From Isoetes taiwanensis (lineage: Eukaryota > Streptophyta > Lycopodiopsida > Isoetales > Isoetaceae): 64,000 nt of DNA. The notes below the pieces were generated by a model. The model ran no database searches. It saw only the letters and a list, made by a program, of their open reading frames with translations, and was not told the origin of the DNA. How positions within the stretch are numbered: the first letter of the stretch is position 1; each line of letters begins with the position of its first letter. Of this stretch, positions 1-10,246 are shown one piece after another. The stretch covers positions 5,101,563-5,165,562 of the forward strand of contig JAJEKV010000014.1 of assembly GCA_021234155.1 (NCBI GenBank). Reading direction: 5' to 3'. The position numbers were made by a program, and so were the translations under genes.

Positions 1-1836
1 TCTTCGAAGTGGGGCTAGAAGTTTCTAACACTTGGCTAAACTAAGTGGTTTTTCTCCATCACAGTTTCTTGCTTTTGGCTAAACTTTCACAAAATGGAAA
101 GGCAAATATTAGCCATCACGCTATAGTAATTTAAAAAAATCCAAGCATTTTGGCAAAGACATTGAATTTATTGTAAATACATAAATCAAGACACAAACAT
201 ACATGAACATGTTCAAAAACCTAAAAAAAATGGGACTATATTGTTCCTTTTCCTCTAATGCTTTAACTTTGTACTTGGAACAAGAAAGAAAGTGGAAAAA
301 AAAGAAAAATATAATCCCTATTTGAAATTTCTTAAAATGTTAGTACATACATTGGTGTTGAATTTAAATTATGTGCTAATCTATCCATTTTTCCAAGACC
401 ACTCTATCTTAGGTTTAGCTAATCGATGTCCTGATGGATATATCTGGAGGTAAAGGTTTGGCTATTCAACCTAAAAACTCACTTGGGCGGCAAAAAAATT
501 GGGCTAAAATTTTCTTTTTTCTGGGCATTTTTTCCATTTACTTTAGCCGTTTTTCTTGGCAAAACTGCTACAAAATAGCCATTTGGCTAACCTTAGCCGT
601 TATTTTATTCCATGCTTCCATCAGGGGACGCGATATTCTTATATATCTTTTCATTCCCAAAACCAAATAAATGCTCTTAGCTTATAACGTTGAACTAATA
701 CATTGGTATCTAGAACCTTTGAGTAGTTAAGCTCTCATTATCGGTTGTTACGATACCGTTCCAACCATCCTCGGGATGTTTTTGAACGTAACATCACCGT
801 ATATGCTAGACTTACTCTAGCTATTCTCACTCATTTAAACTTTTCTCATCTTCCTTAGTACGAGTATCTAAGATAGTCAACTCTAACCATTCGGATAACT
901 TGAATGCTTATCTCTGGTAAAGCATACCTAACCCAATATCTTCGTATATAAGCATATCATTACGCTCATTCTTTAAACCTTGTCAAGTAATATTTCCCTC
1001 CCCCTTTGTACCTAATATTCTACTATCTTCCAATATGACATACATCTGGATGTCACAATCGACATCCTTGATATCCTCGCTAGTGTAGTATGTAATACTA
1101 CCAAATCCTTCCTACATCCAGGACCACTACGTTGTTATTATGTATATAGTAACATGTGTGCACCAACCCTAAGTCTAGACTCCTATGAAACTTGTTGACA
1201 TAGGCATCTAGCTATATTCAGGCATGCGGCCAACTTATTTTTTTCCAACTTGGTTATCTTGTACCGTACACATGTTGTGGGTTCGATACCACTAACCTTA
1301 CTTTGCCTTCGTCCCTCAAGCTCCAAATTTAACTTCCACAAAAACCCCGTACAACCTAACTTCCTTGTGGACATATTTCATCTCTGGTATAAGAACTCTT
1401 ATCTTCATTACTTCCAAACTCTCTATATTTGAAATGTTGTTTACAACAACTTTCAAGCACCTCTTGTCTCCCACTTGTCGTGTGGGTACATTACTTGCCT
1501 TCCTAATGTATCATTAGTTCAACATCAACTTTCCTTCATAGTCTGGCTTCACCAAAGATCCACACTATTGCCCACTCTTTAATTCGGCATAACATGCGTT
1601 CATTTCCTTAATTTGTACCATACATAATGGTCATCCATTTCACCAACGTCATTAAGCATATCCACGAGGCTACATGGTCTTCTTAGTCGTCTATACTCTT
1701 GCATCTTTCATGCCTCAGGAACATCAATCTCTTTACCAAACACAATATATGTGTAATTTTATCATCCATAGCTTATGGATCGATATCCTCATACACCATG
1801 ACCTTCAAGGTCCCATGGGTTGGGGGTGATTTAATA
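1..1836. other. Anonymous AT-rich DNA, no gene seen
   Basis: I see no supported gene here. The first 600 bases repeat the short word GGCTAAA or its variants several times on both strands, and the short open frames are rich in Phe, Ile and Lys as expected from AT-rich non-coding DNA. From about 700 to 1836 the sequence has the even composition of a decayed element, but I recognise no protein motif in any frame. Confidence 0.5.
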
Positions 1837-1839
1837 TAT

Positions 1840-1870
<31 letters not shown>

Positions 1871-1872
1871 TT
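1837..1872. repeat. (TTTA)n microsatellite
   Basis: Nine uninterrupted four-base units of TTTA make up this stretch. It gives the run of Leu-Phe-Ile-Tyr residues in the overlapping open frame, which is therefore not a gene. Confidence 0.95.
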
Positions 1873-3060
1873 CTCCACCCTTCCGCGAATCATACCTCGC
1901 TTCACATAGCAATAGCTATACAATGTCGAGTCGACATTCTATGCCTGCACCATCATGGTCGAAACCTACACTTTTAAAGTGTTTTCCCTCTCAGGAGCTG
2001 CGTACTTATAATCCAGTTTCCACCTTAGTATAGTACCTCCTTAACATGGTCTAGTAGATAATCATAAACCACTTCTCCATCAGATATATCGTGCTATATC
2101 TAGTCTCCTTCTACATTGAATAGCAATCTAGATGCCGCATCATACATCAATCCTCGTAATTTTTAGGTCCAGTATTTCACTTACATACCAAACAGCGTCA
2201 TACCAATTTTTCTCGAGTATCCATCCAAAATAGAGACATCGCAACACTCCTTATTCCCAACATTCAGCACTTCTACTTCAAGTAGGAGCCCAGGACTTCC
2301 TCAGTCATCACCATCTAACAGGCTCAGGGCAGACCATGCATGGTTTCGATGCTTCCACCGTGGACACCATAATCACAACTGGCCTTCTGTGATATAGGAC
2401 GATTGCATAGCCATAGCACTGCCGGATAGCGACCGGGGCGGTACCAATTACGTCGAATGTATATCTCAGCTGTACCTGTGCCTTATAACTATAAGAGTGT
2501 CTGTATGTGTCATAAATTTACGAAAATAACAATAAAATAAATAAGTAATTCAAATATAAGAATATCGGGACGTCTGGTAAATGTATAAACATAACCAATG
2601 AATTAATATGTGTCCTCATGTGACTGTAATCTATGCTAAAGATAGAAAGTGTGAGTGTGGAAACATTAAAGATAATCGAAAGGATAATCAAATATAATAG
2701 AAGGGGATAAGTATGTATGTCTTACACAAACTCCTAAGGAAATAACGAGACTTAGATAATGTTATAACAAGATTATGAGAAATAAATAAAGAACGTCCGT
2801 CTGTAATTAATATTAACGTATACAGGTCAAAATGGAATATACAGTACAATATATAATTCTATTAAAGGGTAACTAGCAATATATGAGTTGTTAAATTTGT
2901 ACCAAAATAGGAAAACGAAATTTAGATCCAAAATTACATTAAGCCTGGCTGTAATAAAATCACTTGTAAAGTGAAGGGAGAATATAATACATATATACAC
3001 AGAACTTAATATGATTAGAATGACTTTCTATTAAACAGTGCGATGTTAATAACTCTGTAT
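1873..3060. other. Anonymous DNA upstream of the Ty3/gypsy tail
   Basis: No gene or RNA is recognisable. If the LTR at 3346 belonged to a complete element, this stretch should encode integrase and reverse transcriptase on the plus strand. It does not, so the element is truncated or the region is a later insertion. Confidence 0.45.
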
Positions 3061-3128
3061 TATAATATAACAACAAATGGAAGTTCTTTATATCTATAAT
3101 ATAACAACAAATGGAAGTTCTTTATATC
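3061..3128. repeat. Perfect 34-bp tandem duplication
   Basis: Bases 3061-3094 and 3095-3128 are identical copies of a 34-bp unit starting TATAATATAAC. The lack of divergence points to a recent slippage-type duplication. Confidence 0.95.
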
Positions 3129-3271
3129 TACCGCCTTTAATATATAATCGCATTACAAATCTATAGAAAGAATGCTTTCAAAAATAGATAGAGTGTGAGC
3201 TCGTCACCACGGATGAAACAATTGAGACTTCCACAAACTTTGACTGCTCACTTTTTGACAAATCCTAAGCG

Positions 3272-3336
3272 ATGATCATGATGTGTTGCCCCCGCAACAA
3301 CAAGAGTCTTGATGCCGAGGACAAAGATCATTTTTA
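3272..3336 (+). pseudogene. C-terminal tail of a Ty3/gypsy polyprotein
   Basis: The frame ends NNKSLDAEDKDHF followed by TAA at 3334-3336. A tail of the form SLDAEDK next to the polypurine tract is usual at the end of plant Ty3/gypsy pol genes, whose integrase or chromodomain C-terminus lies directly before the 3' LTR. Upstream, the frame soon loses resemblance to a polyprotein, so only the last few codons survive. The call rests on the tail motif and on the LTR start ten bases downstream. Confidence 0.5.
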
Positions 3337-3345
3337 AGGTGGGAA
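3336..3345 (+). promoter_or_regulatory. Polypurine tract
   Basis: AAGGTGGGAA, mostly purine, abuts the first base of the LTR. In Ty3/gypsy elements this tract primes plus-strand DNA synthesis, and its position confirms the LTR orientation. Confidence 0.7.
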
Positions 3346-5046
3346 TGTGACGCCTTGCATTTATAACATAATGATGCACGACGACACGCCACTAGGACAT
3401 AAGGGGGTAATTGTCTCGAGTGGAGTTGACCACAATGGTTTTATTTAGCTATGTTAATAAATCCATTGTGGATTATATGGCCTAATTACCCTAATTAAGC
3501 TAAATTAGTTAATTAGCACCAACAAGGGGGTGCCACTTGGCCCAAATCGATTGGGCAAGGCATGGTTTCCATTTTGGACACTCAAATTAAGGCTTTTGTG
3601 CCCCAATTCGAATTAGGAGCAGCTGGAGATGGAGGAGAGGAGCTGCTGGACGCCTTAAGGAGCAGCTTGAGCCCAAGGATTTTGCTGAGCGCCAAGGAGC
3701 AACCAAAGCCCAAGGATCATTGTTGAGCGCCCAAGGAGCAGGTGAAGCGCCCAAGGACTGCTGCTGACCTCACCAAAATCATTTGTAATCAAGCATTCGC
3801 CACCCTTCGTACAGCACCATGGAAGCACCCCACGATAATGGTTCCAGCCGAAACACTGGTTAGTGGTAGTTTAGTTGTGAATTCTAGGGTAGCGCCCCTG
3901 TTGGGCACTTGTTGTGTTGTTTTGTCTGTTCCCTCTTTGTTTTAATTGTAGGAACTAACCCTTGATTGTAAAGGTAAGTTCTCTTTATATTCGATTCATT
4001 AAAAAGGATGGATTCATAGTTCTTTGTATGGTATCACTCTGAAAATGGGGGAATTAAGGGCGGGGTAGAGACCTCTGAACTCATATACGATAGTATGTTC
4101 CTAGATAGAACCCTGTAATTCCCAATAATTGCGGCCTGTGTACAAGAGCCCACCGGGTCATAGACGCTATGGACTGGCTTAGCACCAGACAAGGAACACA
4201 ATGGTGAAGTGGGGGTGGGGTCTTGCACGAACATAAAAGGCTCCTGAGACTCCTACAGTGGGCTAGGCCTGATAGCCGGTCACGTAGAGGGCCGGGTATG
4301 GGTCTGACACTCCCTGGGTGTAGTGGTGTGACCCGTATGGGGCACCATGCACTTTGAGTAGATTTAGGGTGAGTAAGTTGGGTACGGATGCGGGGGTCGC
4401 TGATGCGGCACGTATTCTCTAGCTCACCCATGGAACCACTGTGATTCTGGAAGGGGACGCTTCCCCGACACCTCCTCATCGGACCGGGGCTTCATGAACC
4501 CCGGAGTAGGCTCAAGGGGGGTGATGCCTTGAGCCCAAGGTTCTCCTAAGGCTATAAGCGAAGCCATAGCGTGAATTGACCCATCCGCAAAGTGTGCACG
4601 GAGGGGCGGATGGAGTGGACAACTCTAGCCGATGTTCTATGCCGATAACGCCATGCCAAGACTTCGGTCCTCGCTGATCTCTTGAGGCCCAACCGGGTCG
4701 ATCCTCACCGAGTCTCGAGCCGGGGTAGAACCTGAGGTTTGGGTGTTTTCTTAGTTTTAGATGCATATTCTTTGCCGTTGGTATTTGGATGGATGTGCCA
4801 CCCTTCGTGGTGGTTATTTATATGTGATTTATGCTGTGTGCTAACCCTTGTATTCATGCTTCCGCGACGTAGGAGTCCCATTGAAGGCGTGGGCCGAATG
4901 ACCCCTTCGTGTCCTCCTTTCGGGCACCATAATATGGGTGGCCGGAATAGACGGAGGGCCCTGCTCATGGCGAGGTGGTTGCCATGGGAGGGGAAAGTCC
5001 CCGTATGTATACGTCCGGGTGCCGTATATATTCAGGGAGCGTCACA
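3346..5046 (+). mobile_element. 3' LTR of a Ty3/gypsy retrotransposon
   Basis: The 1701-bp segment starts TGTGACGC and ends GCGTCACA, a perfect 8-bp inverted repeat with the canonical TG...CA ends. It follows a pol stop codon and a polypurine tract, as a 3' LTR must. Inside, 3618-3772 is a degenerate run of units resembling GCGCCCAAGGAGCA, and an AT-rich TCTTTATATTC near 3980 could serve as the core promoter. Open frames on both strands are not coding. No second LTR lies upstream in the window, so the 5' end is outside it or lost. The host flank starts CTTCTATTTA, but the target duplication cannot be tested without the other end. Confidence 0.8.
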
Positions 5047-5102
5047 CTTCTATTTATTGCAACATAGTTATTTTGCTAGAGGTAACTACGTTAGCCTTTT
5101 GA

Positions 5103-5424
5103 CTGGGACAAGCTTGGCACATAAATGTTCTTCATGCCAGCCACATGGTTCAAGAGCTGAGAGTTGCAGGTTCATGTTGCTTACAGCTAAAACAATGCAC
5201 CATTAAGTTTTGAACCATCATAAATAGATTAATAGGCATGGCTTAGCATTTACTTGTCATGTCAGGCTGGGACAAGCTTGGCACAGAAGCGTCCTTCATG
5301 CCAGGCACATGGTTCAAGAACTATAATTGTAGCTTTATGTTGTTTTCACTTGAAACAGTGCACCACTAAGTTCTGAACCATAAGAAATAGATTAATGGGC
5401 ATGGCTTAATTATTTACTTGTCAT
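5103..5424. repeat. Two diverged tandem copies of a ~164-bp unit
   Basis: Copy one starts at 5103 and copy two at 5267, both with CTGGGACAAGCTTGGCAC. They align through to ATTTACTTGTCAT with scattered substitutions and small indels. The function is unknown. Confidence 0.85.
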
Positions 5425-5697
5425 AGTCAATTAATTGAATTGAGTCCATATGTGCACTAGACTATTTTAAACTGCCTTTATACATGCATCATGCTTTCTG
5501 TTTTGCAGTTCTAACTGCATTTTCCTTTGGAATATTCTTGTCTTGTTAAGCCAATGGCTTTAGAGTTGCCATTTGCTTAAGCTATCGTTTGCTTAATGCT
5601 GTCACTTGTGCAAGGACACCAAAGGTTGTACAACCCTATTTTTCGGTTTAGCATGCACATAGAGCATAAAGTTTTGCTGCATTTTTGAGCAATTAGG
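5425..5697. other. Unassigned spacer
   Basis: No gene is seen between the tandem duplication and the start of the large inverted repeat. Confidence 0.5.
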
Positions 5698-6714
5698 TTG
5701 CTCATAATATAAAACACAAACAAAGCTTTAGAAAAAAGCAAAAGGTAATGGTTTTTATTTACTCTTTGTTGGGGGTCTGGATAGAAATCTACGTTGCCAA
5801 AGAGTTCGACTGCTAGAGTTTTGTCAATTGTATTACTTTTTCAATAGTTATTGGATGACTCTCTGATGAATGGGTGTGTTCGTATAGAGACATCAATTTT
5901 TGCATCATTGTTTGTGCCATTTTCTTGGAAAGAGCTAACAAAGTCGAGGGAGACATTGTAGACATAATGTAATATGCTTGCTTGATATGGATTTATAGAT
6001 GTAGAAGTGTTCGAGTTGCAGTCTGTTGCGAGTGCCAAGTCACTTGGGGACTTGGTGAAGATTTAGTCAAGGTCGACACTTTTCAGGCGAAGTATATGCT
6101 TGAGTACACCTGCACGAGTTATAGATTCTGGTTAGTTCAATATTATATATGTGGAAGTTAGGTTCGTTGATTTAATATTACCTTCGACGGGGGGAGGGTT
6201 ATTTATGTTGTTCTTCGAACTTGATTTTGTCCTCCTTTGTCTCGTTTCTAAATTTGTCCAATTCTTCTTGCCATCCATGAATGTAATCTTTCAGTTCTAT
6301 TCCACATAGGTTCATGTACCTCATTGTTGCGCTTGTCAATGTGACTGTCGTTGATTTTGATGTAGATGAAGTTTTTTTCTTTGTGGCTTCGTTCTTGATC
6401 TCATAAAAAAAAGGCCTTTCAAACCCATGCAGGAGGAGCTAGTAATGTGCCTGCTTTTCGTTTCTTGTTTGTTATTCCCTACTAATGTTGTCACCTGCAT
6501 GCATATTGTTAGTGGAATGTAGATAATTTAAATTTTGTGAGATGGTGTATGTGTTTTACCATGTCAATGTATTGTTCAGCTAGAAGTGGGTTAGTGATGG
6601 GTTTCACAATTCTCAGTTGGGAACGCTTCTTGACTCTTGATAGCATGACATAGAGAAGGCCTAGTGAGAAGGCTTTTCTCACTACAATTATAGCAGTACC
6701 ATCTACCATGCTAC
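5698..6714 (-). repeat. Left arm of a ~1 kb inverted duplication (Helitron-derived)
   Basis: Read on the minus strand, this arm matches 7085-8108 on the plus strand over its whole length, with roughly nine in ten bases or better identical where I aligned it. The outer edge is TTGCTCATAATATAAAAC against its complement near 8090-8108. The inner edge is near ACCATCTACC at 6700. The arm holds the end of a Helitron-type helicase and its downstream exon-like sequence. The ~370-bp spacer (6715-7084) is more helicase sequence in the same orientation as this arm. Confidence 0.9.
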
Positions 6715-6805
6715 CTTGTGACTTATGGGCTATTATCGCATAATACAAAATCAATTGGGAAGGTCTTCTTGTAATAGTAATGCCCGTCGTGGTACTTGTG
6801 CTCAA
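6509..6805 (-). pseudogene. Helitron PIF1-type helicase, C-terminal fragment
   Basis: The 98-residue frame contains AHKSQGS near residue 27 and LLYVMLSRVKK near residue 51. These match the last conserved blocks of PIF1-family helicases (usually NKSQGQT and LYVALSRV), which bind nucleotide and DNA in the second RecA-like domain. In Helitrons this helicase is fused to a Rep nickase and drives rolling-circle transposition. The motif-I half is absent from this copy, and the reading frame ends in the spacer of the inverted repeat, so it is not functional. The same block recurs in the right arm and at 10927-11145. Confidence 0.75.
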
Positions 6806-7386
6806 TCTTTGTCCTTGTTAGCTCAACATATTGCAAGTTGTCAGTCATTGACATAGTATGTTATTGATTTAATTTTACTTGTCTTTGGGTGGACATCGAC
6901 ATATGCAACTATGCCAGTTATTCCATTTGCAAGTGATGATGAAATGTCAATGCTTGATGTTATCATTCCAAGACGTTGATTCCAGTTTGATTTGTTTCTA
7001 TCTCAACTGGGATGATTTGGGTTGTTCGAAATAGCTTGTGTATAGTGTACTTATTGAAGAAGTTGACATCTTCTTGATGGGTGCATTAGCACGGTAGATG
7101 GTAATGCTAAAATTGTAGTGAAAAGCCTTCTCACTAGGCCTTCTCTATATCATGCTATCAAGAGTCAAGAAGCATTTCCAACTAAGAATTGTGAAACCCA
7201 TCACTATAACCCACTTCTAGTTGAACAATACGTTGACATGGTAAAACAAATACACCATCTCACAAATTTTAAATTGTCTACATTCCACTAACAATATGCA
7301 TGCAGGTGACAAAGGGAATAACGAACAAGAAACGAAAAGAAGGCACATTACTAGCTCCTCCTGCATGGGTTTGAATTTTTTTTAAA

Positions 7387-7628
7387 GATCAAGAAAGAAG
7401 CCACAAAGAAGAAACCTTCACTTACTTCAAAATCAACGACACTCACATTGACAAGTGCAACAATGAGGTACATGAACCTATGTGGAATAGAACAGAAAGA
7501 TTACATTCATGAATGGCTGATGCAAGAAAAATTGGACAAATTTAGAAACAAGACAAAGGACGAAAAAATCAAGTTCGAAAAACAATATAAAGAACCCACC
7601 CCGTCGAAGGTAAGATTACAATCAAAGA
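7387..7628 (+). pseudogene. Lys-rich exon-like segment downstream of the Helitron helicase
   Basis: One frame stays open from about 7387 and encodes a basic, Lys- and Thr-rich stretch followed by MRYMNLCGIEQKDY and EKQYKEPTPSK. It stops resembling protein at GTAAGATT, a plausible 5' splice site. The same segment exists in the left arm (about 6230-6420) and, diverged, near 10500-10720. It lies just after the helicase tail, so it may be a C-terminal extension or second exon of the transposon protein. I do not recognise the domain. Confidence 0.35.
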
Positions 7629-7699
7629 ACCTAACTTCCACATATATAATGTTGAACTAACCAGAATCTATAACTCGTGCAAGTCTATTCAAGCATATA

Positions 7700-8036
7700 C
7701 TTCGCCTGAAAAGTGTCGACCTTAACTACTCAACCTTCACCAAGTCCCAAGGTGACTTGGCACTCGCAACAGACTGTAACTCGAACACTTCTACATCTAT
7801 AAATCCATATCAAGCAAGCATATTACATTATGGCTACAATGTCTCCCTCGATGCTTTATTTGCTCTCTCCAAGAAAATGGCACAAACAATGATGCAAAAA
7901 TTGATGTCTCTATACGATCACACCCATTCATCAGAGAGTCATACAATAACTAGTGAAAAAGAAACTTATACAATTGACAAAACTCTAGCAGTCGAACTCT
8001 TTGGCAACGTAGATTTCTATCCAGACCCCCCAACAA
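7700..8036 (+). pseudogene. Conserved exon-like ORF of the Helitron-derived repeat
   Basis: The frame includes MALATDCNSNTSTS, NPYQASILHYGYNV and AVELFGNVDFYPDPPTK, ending at GTAAATAAAC, which could be a 5' splice site. The left arm (minus strand, about 6060-5770) encodes nearly the same peptide with one frameshift, and the third copy (minus, around 10340-10250) keeps CNSNASTSVNPYQASILHYGY. Preservation of peptide features in three copies suggests former coding sequence of the transposon. I do not recognise the domain, and no start or catalytic motif is evident. Confidence 0.4.
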
Positions 8037-8108
8037 AAGTAAATAAACACCATTACCTTTTGCTTTTTCCTAAAGCTTTGATAAGTTTCTGTTTTATATT
8101 ATGAGCAA

Positions 8109-8689
8109 AGTTTTCCCCCTTTTTTTTTTGCCTATTAACAATAAAAACAAAATTACTATTTCTTTCTCAAGAACAAACAAGCTAATAACTATCTACTCAA
8201 TATGGTGCAAAGAAAACGACAAAAGCTACATAGGCCAGATAACAAATGTCAAGACATGATTACGCCATTGTCTAATGAAGCCGAACAAAAAAATGTCCCA
8301 AGACATTGCCATCTACAAATCAGTCCATGATCATTTTGAAATTCAATTCCTTCATCCAACAAATAATACGTAAAACATAAACCAATTAAAAAAAGAAAAA
8401 TAATCCAACAATGTGAATCCACTATTAGATGCTATACAAATCCAGTAGCCAACTTGTCAAAAACAAAAAAAATCTAGTTTCAAAAAAGAAGCAAAATCTA
8501 AAAACATAAAAAGCTAAAGCATCCAACACCAATACCTCATTTGTTCAGTACATTCTTTCCTAATGAGAAACTGAATCCAAGCCTAATACCCCCCTCCCCC
8601 TCTCTGCCCCCCTTCTTTTTTTGAATAAATAGCGCATGGAATTGTCAAAATTTTAGTAGGAAATGGTAATTATGACTATTTACTACTTA
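8109..8689. other. Unassigned A/C-rich spacer
   Basis: This lies between the inverted repeat and the third helicase-repeat copy. It has homopolymer runs (T10 near 8125, C-rich tract near 8585) and no coding signal I can support. Confidence 0.5.
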
Positions 8690-8856
8690 TTGACCGGCCT
8701 GGATATAAATTGACGTTGCCGAACAGTTCGACTGCTAGAGTCTTGTTGACTATGTAAATTATTTTTTTCCAATAATGAGAGAATGATTCTATGTTCTATG
8801 GGTGTATTCATGCATAGTCATCAACTTCTACATCATTTTTTATGTCATTTTCTTAA
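8690..8856 (-). repeat. Third copy of the Helitron-derived repeat, outer part
   Basis: CTGGATATAAATTGACGTTG and the following bases align with 5774-5930 of the left arm in the same orientation. The match breaks at 8857, where the foldback element starts, and resumes at about 10247. Confidence 0.75.
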
Positions 8857-9392
8857 CCAACACATAACAACCATTGACATTAACAACCAACACATAACAC
8901 TACCATTGACATTAATTAACACAACCATTGAGTCCAACACATTTAAATTAAAATCCCCCTTAAACCCCCTTTGGTTTGGGTGCATATTCACACGGGGGTG
9001 ACTCGGCAACGAGTGTTGGATAGGCATATTCACCCCTTATTGACTCTACAACGAGAGTTCCTCGTTAACAAGATTCAAGCAAAAATACTATAAGATTTCA
9101 AGATTCAATATAAGATTTCAAGCGTAATACTATATGGTGTTGATTTCAATGCGTGCAAAATACAATTATGAGGGCTCTCGCCGCCCCTACGCCACCCCCG
9201 TGTGAATATGCACCCAAACCAAAGGGGGTTTAAGGGGGGTTTTAATTTAAATGTGTTGGACCCAATGGTTGTGTTAATTAATGTCAATGGTAGTGTTATG
9301 TGTTGGTTGTTAATGTCAATGGTTGTTATGTGTTGGTTGTTATGTGTTGGAGGATTTAATTTTTATATGTTGGATGTTAATGGTTTGTGTTG
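8857..9392. mobile_element. Foldback (MITE-like) element, copy A
   Basis: The two arms, about 8857-9000 and 9195-9390, are inverted repeats sharing CCCCCTTAAACCCCCTTTGG and TGGGTGCATATTCACACGG. The right arm carries extra tandem TGTTATGTGTTGGTTGT units, so the ends are not symmetrical. The ~195-bp centre is AT-rich and non-coding. A second member lies at 59071-59537. Short open frames containing LNPLWFGCIFTRG are by-products of the arm. It is non-autonomous; no transposase is encoded. Confidence 0.85.
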
Positions 9393-9574
9393 CAAAAAAA
9401 AATTTTGGCCCAAACGAGGAAAAAAAAAAGCAATTCATTTGAGGTGACAAAAATTTTAGAATTCAGACCAGAAAAAAAACTAGAATTCATTTGAGCCTTT
9501 CATCACCTGTAGCTTTTGAATTTCATCACAATAAAACAAGTAGAGCATAAGTAAAACTTACCATAAAGATAGAG

Positions 9575-9682
9575 CCAAAGCGGGAAACTTTTCTGCTTGT
9601 TAGCACAAGGATCTAGAAGCCTTGGAATTTGCTTAATAACTGCCTCAAAATCTAAAAATGCATGGTAATTTTTTGCAAGCTT
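9575..9682 (-). pseudogene. RPL10A: Ribosomal protein uL1 (L10a) fragment
   Basis: Read on the minus strand, the frame gives [20 protein letters not shown] followed by [14 protein letters not shown]. Eukaryotic uL1/L10a, a protein of the 60S L1 stalk, has a closely similar stretch ([34 protein letters not shown]), so the match extends over about 36 residues. Several conserved positions have changed (GPGLNKAG to DPCANKQK), and no other exon is present. A GTAAGT directly downstream (9561-9556) resembles a 5' splice site, so a genomic exon, not a processed mRNA, may have been copied. It lies inside the composite insertion at 8857-10246. Confidence 0.7.
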
Positions 9683-9962
9683 CATTCGGAATGAGCCATA
9701 AAACAATATCCAATAGCGCAATCCTATATTAATCAGCTGGTAGGATGTGAAAGCCTACTAAACACGGCCGAAAAATTGTTGTTTTAGCATAGATAACTTA
9801 ACCAAACATATCCATATCATACACTATAAAAAAGATCTCGGAGAGAGCTTTCCAATGCAATAAAAATCATCTAAAACAGAGCTCTGGATTAAAAGTTATG
9901 ATAAGAAATGTGTTGCCGGCGGGGAAACTGCACTACATGCGCCCTTCAAGCCCTTCATGTGC

Positions 9963-10078
9963 CCATTATGCACCACACACACAAAAAAGAGGGCTTTTGT
10001 TGTCAGCCATTGGTTGTTGACCATTATGCACCACACGCACAAAAAAAGGGCTTTTGTTGTGAGCCATTGGTTGTTGAC
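9963..10078. repeat. 58-bp tandem duplication
   Basis: Two near-identical 58-bp units starting CCATTATGCACCACAC are at 9963 and 10021, with a short third start at 10079. Confidence 0.95.
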
Positions 10079-10095
10079 CATTGAAAAAAAAAGGC

Positions 10096-10246
10096 TAAAA
10101 TCAATGGCTCAGAAATGGTGCACTCTAGATGTACGCATTAGTACATCCATTTGAATACATCACGAAATCATAGGAAAACGTTAGTGAAAAGCGTACAAAA
10201 ACACAAAGAAAACCCCCTGTTATTATGCTACATATAGATGATATGG
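10096..10246. repeat. Dispersed repeat, copy 1
   Basis: The segment from AAAATCAATGGCTCAGAAA to CCCCCTGTTATTATGCTACA aligns with 61273-61416 in the same orientation, with scattered differences. The right edge coincides with the point where the Helitron-derived repeat resumes, so it is a real element end. Confidence 0.75.

Larger units (their letters stand above)
7085..8108 (+). repeat. Right arm of the ~1 kb inverted duplication
   Basis: This is the mirror copy of 5698-6714. It starts in the helicase coding sequence (GTAGATGGTAATGC, then the block encoding the SRV motif, here broken by frameshifts) and runs outward through the downstream exon-like region to TATTATGAGCAA. The two arms face head to head, with both helicase tails pointing outward, so this is not a simple tandem duplication. 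Confidence 0.9.

Noticed and set aside
434-670. 78-codon plus-strand ORF at the window start
   Set aside because: Residues are mostly Phe, Ile and Leu from AT-rich DNA, the region repeats GGCTAAA words, and no motif or splice context supports a gene.
1265-1292. tRNA T-arm-like sequence GTGGGTTCGATACCAC
   Set aside because: No acceptor stem, D-arm or anticodon arm can be placed around it. It could be a degenerate primer-binding site on the minus strand, but no LTR follows.
4739-5206. 155-codon plus-strand ORF, with minus-strand ORFs at 4081-4968
   Set aside because: They lie within the LTR, and the plus frame crosses the LTR end at 5046. They have no motif and are chance frames in GC-richer DNA.
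8783-9447. ORFs containing NPLWFGCIFTRG on both strands (also at 59128-59451)
   Set aside because: The same peptide comes from the arms of the foldback elements read in either direction. It is a by-product of the inverted repeat.
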